Shown here: piece by piece, positions 22,867 through 27,175 of the stretch
Position numbering within the stretch: position 1 is the first letter of the stretch
Layout: each line of letters starts with the position of its first letter
Assembly: GCF_014200495.1 (NCBI RefSeq)
Contig: NZ_JACHBY010000018.1
Location: 1 to 27,175, forward strand
Direction: 5' to 3'
DNA from: Mucilaginibacter geliditolerans
GTDB lineage: Bacteria; Bacteroidota; Bacteroidia; Sphingobacteriales; Sphingobacteriaceae
DNA: 27,175 nt
Notes under the pieces: generated by a model
Seen by the model: only the letters and a program-made list of their open reading frames with translations
What the model was told of the DNA's origin: nothing
The model's database searches: none
Program-made: the position numbers and the translations under genes

Positions 22867-23499
22867 CTAATCTTCAATCTTGAAAAATGTTCCGGTTATA
22901 TCATCCCTTACAAATTCAGATCCCACGGGTTCATCTAATAAATTAATGAAGCTATCATCTATATTTAAAACCTTACCAATTGCAATATATTGGAGGTTTT
23001 TGCTGTCATCAACATATTCCTGAGTTTCATAATCACCCATAAATGTCCAGCCTGTTTCATTTTCATCTTCCGGTTCTTCCCAATAAAGTCTGCCTACCTT
23101 ATAGCCATCATGCATAATATGATTTGATACAAAGCACTTTTTCAAGTATTTACTTATATCGTTTGTGTCCTTGATATCCAAATCATTGAGTGTATTATAT
23201 TGAATAATGTGCTGTCTACTAAATCTAACCTTATTGCCCAATTTAATGTCCTTAATATGAAACGGATCATTATTAAGTTTGCCAACAAAGGAGCCATCTT
23301 CATTAATAATCTCAATGATTACCCACATACGTTCAGCAGCAGGCACATCAGGTTCATCGGATTCAAAACGGAAAATAAGTTTAACTAAATCTCCAGGCTT
23401 TAAGCTGTCAATTATTTCATCTGGCGGTCTGTAAAAAGTATATGGGAATTCTTTTTGAATTTCCACAGCATTATCCAACGACCAACTTTTATATTCCAT
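22867..23499 (-). CDS. DUF2314-like plus DUF2185 (Imm33-like) two-domain protein
   Basis: A 210-residue cytoplasmic acidic protein. Residues about 30-105 (PGDLVKLIFRF ... ERMWVIIEIINEDGSFVGKLNNDP ... GNKVRFSRQHII) resemble DUF2314. Residues about 122-210 (CFVSNHIMHDGYKVGRLYWEEPEDENETGWTFMGDYETQEYV ... IGKVLNIDDSFINLLDEPVGSEF) match DUF2185, a domain also found among predicted immunity proteins of polymorphic toxins (Imm33 type). No toxin gene is next to it, so an immunity role is only a possibility. Recognition is from memory of the motifs. Confidence 0.78.
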   Translation of the reverse strand: MEYKSWSLDNAVEIQKEFPYTFYRPPDEIIDSLKPGDLVKLIFRFESDEPDVPAAERMWVIIEIINEDGSFVGKLNNDPFHIKDIKLGNKVRFSRQHIIQYNTLNDLDIKDTNDISKYLKKCFVSNHIMHDGYKVGRLYWEEPEDENETGWTFMGDYETQEYVDDSKNLQYIAIGKVLNIDDSFINLLDEPVGSEFVRDDITGTFFKIED

Positions 23500-23540
23500 T
23501 TAAATAAATTTTATTCTAAATATAACTTCAAAGAGTATTT

Positions 23541-23574
23541 AAAACAAAACAGCCCGGTAATTTACCGAGCTGTT
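23541..23574 (-). terminator. Intrinsic terminator of the SPFH gene
   Basis: Hairpin 23548-23574: AACAGC and CGGTAA on one side pair with TTACCG and GCTGTT on the other, with one internal mismatch and a tiny loop. On the minus strand it is followed by TTTTGTTTT, 21 bp after the SPFH stop codon. Confidence 0.75.
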
Positions 23575-23594
23575 AGCATTATATTTTAATCAGC

Positions 23595-25499
23595 TTAAAC
23601 TGTTTTATCATCGTTATTGCTTACTGGTTTTTCAACTACTGCTTCATTGGCATTTTGCAGCTTCTTCAGCATTTCGCTGCCGATGAGGGCATCAATCATG
23701 CCATTACCACCGCCGTCTTTACCACTCACTAAAATATCAGGTACTAATTTAATGCCATGACTAGCCAAAGCTTCAGCAACACGTACTATGGCATACTGTT
23801 CTGTACCCATGGCAGCAGTTTTTTGCTTGGTTACTTCCGCTTCTGATAAACCTATCGCTTTAATCTTCGCGGCTTCGGCAATACCATTTACCTCGGTAGC
23901 GTTAGCATCGGCTTTGGCATTTACTGTTTTGGCTTCCGCATCGGCCTTGGCAATGGTTATCCTTACTTCGGCATCAGCTTTTGCATTAATGGTTTTTGCC
24001 TCAGCCTCACCCTTAGATGCAGCAACCTTTGAGGCAGCCATTTGGGTATTGATCTCCACCTGGCGGGTTGACTTTACCACCTCCGGCTGCATATCGGCAC
24101 CGGCTTTAGCGCTTTCAAACTCCTTACGCTCAATCTGCGCGTTACGCTGTGTTTCATAAGTGACTTTTTCCTGTTCGGCTATTTTACGGTCAGTTAAGGT
24201 TTTCATTAGCGCTGCCGGTGGCACTATGTCGCCTATCAGGGTATCCACGCCAACTACGTTATAGTTGTCCAGTACTTTGCTGATGTGCTGCTTGGCATCA
24301 TCCTGTCTTTGTATACGGTTTGCCAAAAATTCAATCACGTCGCTCTTTTGGGCCGAGTTACGGAAATAGTTGGCGATTGTAGGTTCCAATACCTGCGATA
24401 CCAGGTTCTTCATATTACCGAAACGGGCAATAACCTTTGGCGCCTCATTGCGCGGTATGTGTATGATCTGCGATACATCCAGGTTGAACGTAAAACCGTC
24501 AGACGAACGAACAGTAATGGTACACAGGTTCTTATCCAGCTCATGCGCCTCAGTGCGACTATCGGCCCAGTTAAGTACGATGTTGGTTGTTGGCACTATC
24601 TCAACGGCATGGGTGTAAATATTTACAGGGTGTTTACCAGGATCGAGCGGTTGTTCCCATACACCTTTTTCATTACGCTTAACAATGTTGCCATGTTTAA
24701 AGCCATCGCCGCTGGTGTCCTTACCTTCAGGGCCTACGAACGAGTTGACCACACCTACATAACCAATCGGGATGTAGATCATATCTACCTGCTCCACAAT
24801 TACAAACCATGGGTTAAGATAATAAGTACCTGCCAATATAACATCCTCCTGCAAGCCTTTCATACCGCCGGCATTTATGAACGCTATCGGATCCTGGTAA
24901 TTTTTGTGGCCAACTACGGATATGCCGGCAATTTCGCCTTTTTCCAAAGGTTCCCCATCCAAAGTTGTAATAATACCCACTTTGTTTTCGTGTATCTGGG
25001 TTACAGGCACCATCTCTATCTCAAACAAAAAGTTATTGATACGATAGCTACCCGGGGTTAAGAATGCTGCCTGCGGACCTTTCTGACCATTGTTGTTCAG
25101 GAAAGCGATCGCATCCTGAAACTTGTCGCAATCCACCGGTTTGCCCAGCACACGGCCGGTATCCATTGATGCGCCATCTTTAGCCTTTACCAGCCCCAGC
25201 TTACCCTGTTCAATAATAGTGAACGGCGCCATGGTAATGCCGTATTGCCACGGCCACATGCCCCAGTATAAACCCGGTGCAAGTGCCCGGCCCTGCATAC
25301 CCGCTTCGCCATCAATAGCGATGATACGGCCATCGGGCAAACGCTTGCTGCCTGATAGGGTATACTTTTTAACCACTAAACCAATACGGTCGTCTGGCAC
25401 GATGATCATACCAAAAAACACGCGCAAAACGAACTTGTACATCACAAGAACAACTATGATAGGCACAACCCACCATAGTGAAAAAATTAAATTAGCCAT
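23595..25499 (-). CDS. SPFH/band 7 (flotillin-like) membrane-scaffold protein
   Basis: A 634-residue membrane-anchored protein. One N-terminal hydrophobic segment (about residues 5-25) is followed by three similar repeats in the first half, each with a phrase like G...LP/PVDCDKFQDAIAFLNNNGQKG or YQDPIAFINAGGMKG and PG.Y.IN, then the SPFH core (VRSSDGFTFNLDVSQIIHIPRNEAPKVIARFG). The C-terminal third is Ala/Glu/Lys-rich coiled coil (DAEVRITIAKADAEAKTVNAKAD), ending in a glycine-containing tail. Flotillin-like proteins form membrane microdomain scaffolds. The large size and the repeats are typical of the long Bacteroidota form. It has its own terminator. Confidence 0.9.
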   Translation of the reverse strand: MANLIFSLWWVVPIIVVLVMYKFVLRVFFGMIIVPDDRIGLVVKKYTLSGSKRLPDGRIIAIDGEAGMQGRALAPGLYWGMWPWQYGITMAPFTIIEQGKLGLVKAKDGASMDTGRVLGKPVDCDKFQDAIAFLNNNGQKGPQAAFLTPGSYRINNFLFEIEMVPVTQIHENKVGIITTLDGEPLEKGEIAGISVVGHKNYQDPIAFINAGGMKGLQEDVILAGTYYLNPWFVIVEQVDMIYIPIGYVGVVNSFVGPEGKDTSGDGFKHGNIVKRNEKGVWEQPLDPGKHPVNIYTHAVEIVPTTNIVLNWADSRTEAHELDKNLCTITVRSSDGFTFNLDVSQIIHIPRNEAPKVIARFGNMKNLVSQVLEPTIANYFRNSAQKSDVIEFLANRIQRQDDAKQHISKVLDNYNVVGVDTLIGDIVPPAALMKTLTDRKIAEQEKVTYETQRNAQIERKEFESAKAGADMQPEVVKSTRQVEINTQMAASKVAASKGEAEAKTINAKADAEVRITIAKADAEAKTVNAKADANATEVNGIAEAAKIKAIGLSEAEVTKQKTAAMGTEQYAIVRVAEALASHGIKLVPDILVSGKDGGGNGMIDALIGSEMLKKLQNANEAVVEKPVSNNDDKTV

Positions 25500-25720
25500 T
25501 TTTTATTTGATTGTTATATCCGGAACCCTTAAGGTGCGGGCCCTCACAATAACTTACAGCTTTAATCTGAAGTACCTTAGCTGTATAGTGATTATAAGAT
25601 GGCAAGGGTTAGGGTTTGTTACAGTAATTTGTGAAAAAGTTTACCAAATATGGTTGATGGATTTTGGTTTTGCAAGGGTGTTGAGAAATAATAATTAAAC
25701 AATTGTTGGGAGGTTTTTTC

Positions 25721-25792
25721 ACCCTCTTTGCGCGCAGCGGAGAGAGGGTCGACCAGCGTAGCGTAGTCGAGGGTGAGTCAAATGGAGCACGT
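25721..25792 (+). repeat. Intergenic repeat family, copy 1 (ACCCTCTTT...GGGTGAGTCAA)
   Basis: ACCCTCTTTGCGCGCAGCGG, then an AGAGAGGGTCGACCAGCG block, GTAGCGTAGTCGAGGGTGAG and a TCAAATGGAGCACG tail. It matches the copy at 26098-26168 closely and an inverted, more diverged copy at 26009-26082. ACCCTCTTT pairs with AGAGAGGGT to make a hairpin. Non-coding. Confidence 0.8.
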
Positions 25793-25810
25793 AAAAGAAA
25801 ATTACTATAT

Positions 25811-25902
25811 GTCATGCTGAACTTGTTTCAGCACCTCATAAACAAGGTATACATCATGCGGCTAATTGTCCTGTGAGATCCTGAAACAAGTTCAGGATGA
25901 CG
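25811..25902. repeat. REP-like inverted repeat pair (GTCATGCTGAACTTGTTTCAG type)
   Basis: Left arm from 25811 and right arm ending at 25901 are reverse complements over about 27 bp except at a few positions. Each arm folds on its own: GCTGAA-CTTGT-TTCAGC on the left; TCCTGAA-CTTGT-TTCAGGA on the right arm (read in reverse). The differing bases keep each hairpin paired. Confidence 0.82.
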
Positions 25903-26008
25903 GGAGATATTTTGGGCGTTGCCTCTGGCCCGTGCTGTTCAGGGCTTCGCTTCGCTCCGGCCCTCCTTCGTCGGGCTAAACCCTTACCATCACTAACGCG
26001 GAACTTCG

Positions 26009-26082
26009 ACGCGCTCCGCTGACTCACCCGGTCATCGCTCAGCCGCTCGACCTGCCCTCTCTTCCGCAAGCGGTAAAGAAGG
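26009..26082 (-). repeat. Intergenic repeat family, inverted copy 3
   Basis: Reverse complement of the 25721-25792 family: the blocks GCGCTCCGCTGACTCACCCG, GCTCGACCTGCCCTCTCTTC and CGCAAGCGGTAAAGAAGG correspond in order to the end, middle and start of the other copies. It is more diverged than the other two, and faces the copy at 26098-26168 to form a large inverted repeat. Confidence 0.7.
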
Positions 26083-26097
26083 CAAGCAGCATTATTT

Positions 26098-26168
26098 ACC
26101 CTCTTTCCGCGCAGCGAAGAGAGGGTCGGCCAGCGTAGCGTAGCCGGGGTGAGTCAAGCGGAGCGCGC
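26098..26168 (+). repeat. Intergenic repeat family, copy 2
   Basis: ACCCTCTTTCCGCGCAGCGA, AGAGAGGGTCGGCCAGCGTA, GCGTAGCCGGGGTGAGTCAA and a GCGGAGCGCGC tail, about 90% identical by eye to the 25721 copy. It ends about 80 bp before fabG, outside the likely promoter. The whole gene-free island spans 25503-26248; apart from repeats it shows nothing else. Confidence 0.82.
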
Positions 26169-26248
26169 AAAAATTCATCTTTCACCCACTTTTCGCAGTT
26201 TCCGGTTTATTAATTATCTTCGCAGCCCATAACGAATTTGTAGACTTC

Positions 26249-26992
26249 ATGAAATTATTAGAAGGAAAGATCGCGCTGATCACAGGCGCGTCAAAAGGCA
26301 TAGGCCGCAAAATAGCTGAAAAATTTGCAGAACATGGCGCTGATGTAGCGTTCACCTATTTATCGTCTGTTGAAAAAGGACAGGCTTTAGAGCAGGAACT
26401 GCAAAAATTTGGAACTAAAGTAAAAGGCTATCGCTCTGATGCTTCTAAATTTGATGAAGCCGAAAAACTCATCACCGATATCGTTGCCGATTTTGGCACC
26501 CTGCATATTGTAGTTAACAACGCCGGTATCACCAAGGACGGTTTGCTTATGCGCATGACCGAAGAGAACTGGGACGAGGTATTGGATGTGAACCTGAAAT
26601 CAGTATTCAACATAACCAAAGCGGCATCAAAAATTATGATGAAGAACCGTAATGGTGTGTTCATTAACATGAGCTCGGTAGTAGGTGTACAGGGTAATGC
26701 AGGGCAGGCCAATTACGCGGCATCAAAGGCTGGTATTATTGGTTTCTCAAAATCTATAGCTAAAGAATTAGGCTCACGTAACATACGCGCAAACGTAATT
26801 GCACCGGGCTTTATACGTACCGAAATGACAGAAGTGCTCGACCCTAAAGTGGTTGAAGGCTGGGCACAGGCCATCCCGCTTAAACGCGCCGGCGAAACAG
26901 AAGATGTGGCTAATGCCTGCGTTTTCCTGGCATCAGATATGGCAACCTATATCACCGGGCAGGTAATTCCTGTTGATGGTGGTATGTTGTAA
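26249..26992 (+). CDS. fabG: 3-oxoacyl-[acyl-carrier-protein] reductase FabG
   Basis: A 247-residue cytoplasmic short-chain dehydrogenase that reduces 3-oxoacyl-ACP with NADPH in fatty acid elongation. The cofactor motif TGASKGIG is at residues 12-19, NNAG at 90-93, and the catalytic residues are Asn115, Ser143, Tyr156 and Lys160 (NYAASK). The C-terminal RTEMTEVLDPKVVEGWAQAIPLKRAGETEDVA and the final TGQVIPVDGGML are characteristic of FabG rather than generic SDRs. A near-consensus -7 box, TATCTTCG, is at 26215-26222. The gene is alone, without other fab genes, which is common in Bacteroidota. Confidence 0.93.
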   Translation: MKLLEGKIALITGASKGIGRKIAEKFAEHGADVAFTYLSSVEKGQALEQELQKFGTKVKGYRSDASKFDEAEKLITDIVADFGTLHIVVNNAGITKDGLLMRMTEENWDEVLDVNLKSVFNITKAASKIMMKNRNGVFINMSSVVGVQGNAGQANYAASKAGIIGFSKSIAKELGSRNIRANVIAPGFIRTEMTEVLDPKVVEGWAQAIPLKRAGETEDVANACVFLASDMATYITGQVIPVDGGML

Positions 26993-27010
26993 GTAGAGAT
27001 TATACCACCC

Positions 27011-27100
27011 TGTCATGCTGAGGTACGAAGCACCTATTATATAAGCGACAGAGAAATGTTTTTTTCACTGTTTGTGTCCTCACCATAGGTGTTCGGAAGA
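27011..27100. repeat. Degenerate REP-like inverted repeat after fabG
   Basis: Left part TGTCATGCTGAGGTACGAAG followed by CACCTAT; right part ATAGGTGTTCGGAAGA at 27085-27100. CGAAGCACCTAT and ATAGGTGTTCG match as an inverted repeat with one inserted base. The left arm mixes features of the 301-395 and 25811-25902 families. The rest of 26993-27175 has no gene. Confidence 0.6.
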
Positions 27101-27175
27101 TTTTGATTTATCCCCTTAAGTGAATAACTAGGCTATAGAAATCTGTTAAATAGCTGATAATTTGCATTATGGAAG

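Noticed and set aside
22867..23499. Toxin-immunity locus
   Set aside because: The only support is one Imm33-like domain; neighbouring genes are metabolic or structural and no toxin or secretion domain was found.
24285..25061. Plus-strand frame of 258 codons antisense to the SPFH gene
   Set aside because: The SPFH frame is complete and recognisable; the antisense product has no family resemblance.
25123..25698. Plus-strand frame running from inside the SPFH gene into the gap
   Set aside because: Two thirds is antisense to SPFH and the remainder is low-complexity intergenic DNA.
25854..26069. Minus-strand frame rich in Arg and Gly
   Set aside because: It is composed of repeat copies; the product looks like translated repeat DNA.
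25721..26168. Possible CRISPR array from repeated blocks
   Set aside because: Only three copies, one inverted, about 70 bp each with irregular spacing, and no cas genes; this is an interspersed repeat family.

Overview
The window looks like chromosomal DNA from a Bacteroidota bacterium of the family Sphingobacteriaceae, most like Mucilaginibacter (an inference from protein style, not from a marker gene). The clues are Bacteroidota-type -7 promoter boxes (TAnnTTTG), very few Shine-Dalgarno sequences, many short secreted proteins and lipoproteins, AT-rich intergenic DNA, and intergenic palindromic repeats of the CGTCATTGCGAGGTACGAAG and GTCATGCTGAACTTG types. It holds 26 protein genes that I accept. 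No rRNA, tRNA, insertion sequence, prophage or CRISPR array was seen.

Layout. 1-2278: repeats and a terminator, then a one-gene ABC exporter whose start abuts a repeat. 2340-5126: a PKD-domain lipoprotein converging on thioredoxin with a 20-bp overlap, then a hybrid sensor kinase. 5411-7967: a small secreted OB-fold-like protein, a small lipoprotein and an MscS-family channel, all on the minus strand. 8037-10707: a pyridoxamine-phosphate-oxidase-like protein, a divergent SnoaL-like protein, an AraC-type regulator and a siderophore-interacting-type flavoreductase. 10764-10908: a compound palindromic element next to a terminator. 10951-13923: aldo/keto reductase, single-domain response regulator, small cupin, and a PAS protein with a histidine-kinase dimerisation helix but no ATPase domain. 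14003-18020: a lipoprotein, DoxX, and a secreted GH2 glycosidase. 18248-19224: a cysteine-free HMA-like mini-protein, a small hydrophobic protein, and a paralogue of the OB-fold-like protein. 19307-21383: a Tat-exported bicupin (oxalate-decarboxylase family) divergent from a GntR/FadR-type regulator. 21394-25499: a PhnB-like VOC protein, a nitrilase-family amidohydrolase, a DUF2314+DUF2185 protein and a large SPFH/flotillin-like protein. 25503-26248: a repeat island with no gene. 26249-26992: FabG.

How the genes work together. Most genes look like independent housekeeping or stress units. The clearest regulated unit is bicupin/GntR: the divergent intergenic region carries a perfect 35-bp inverted repeat and a third near-identical copy overlapping the likely regulator promoter, which suggests an autoregulated, ligand-responsive switch. 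Two further perfect palindromes sit at promoters, upstream of the PAS protein and of the HMA-like mini-protein. I did not find a clearly new multi-gene system. The most unusual material is regulatory and repetitive: the operator trio, two related compound palindromes next to terminators, and repeat arms whose base changes preserve pairing.
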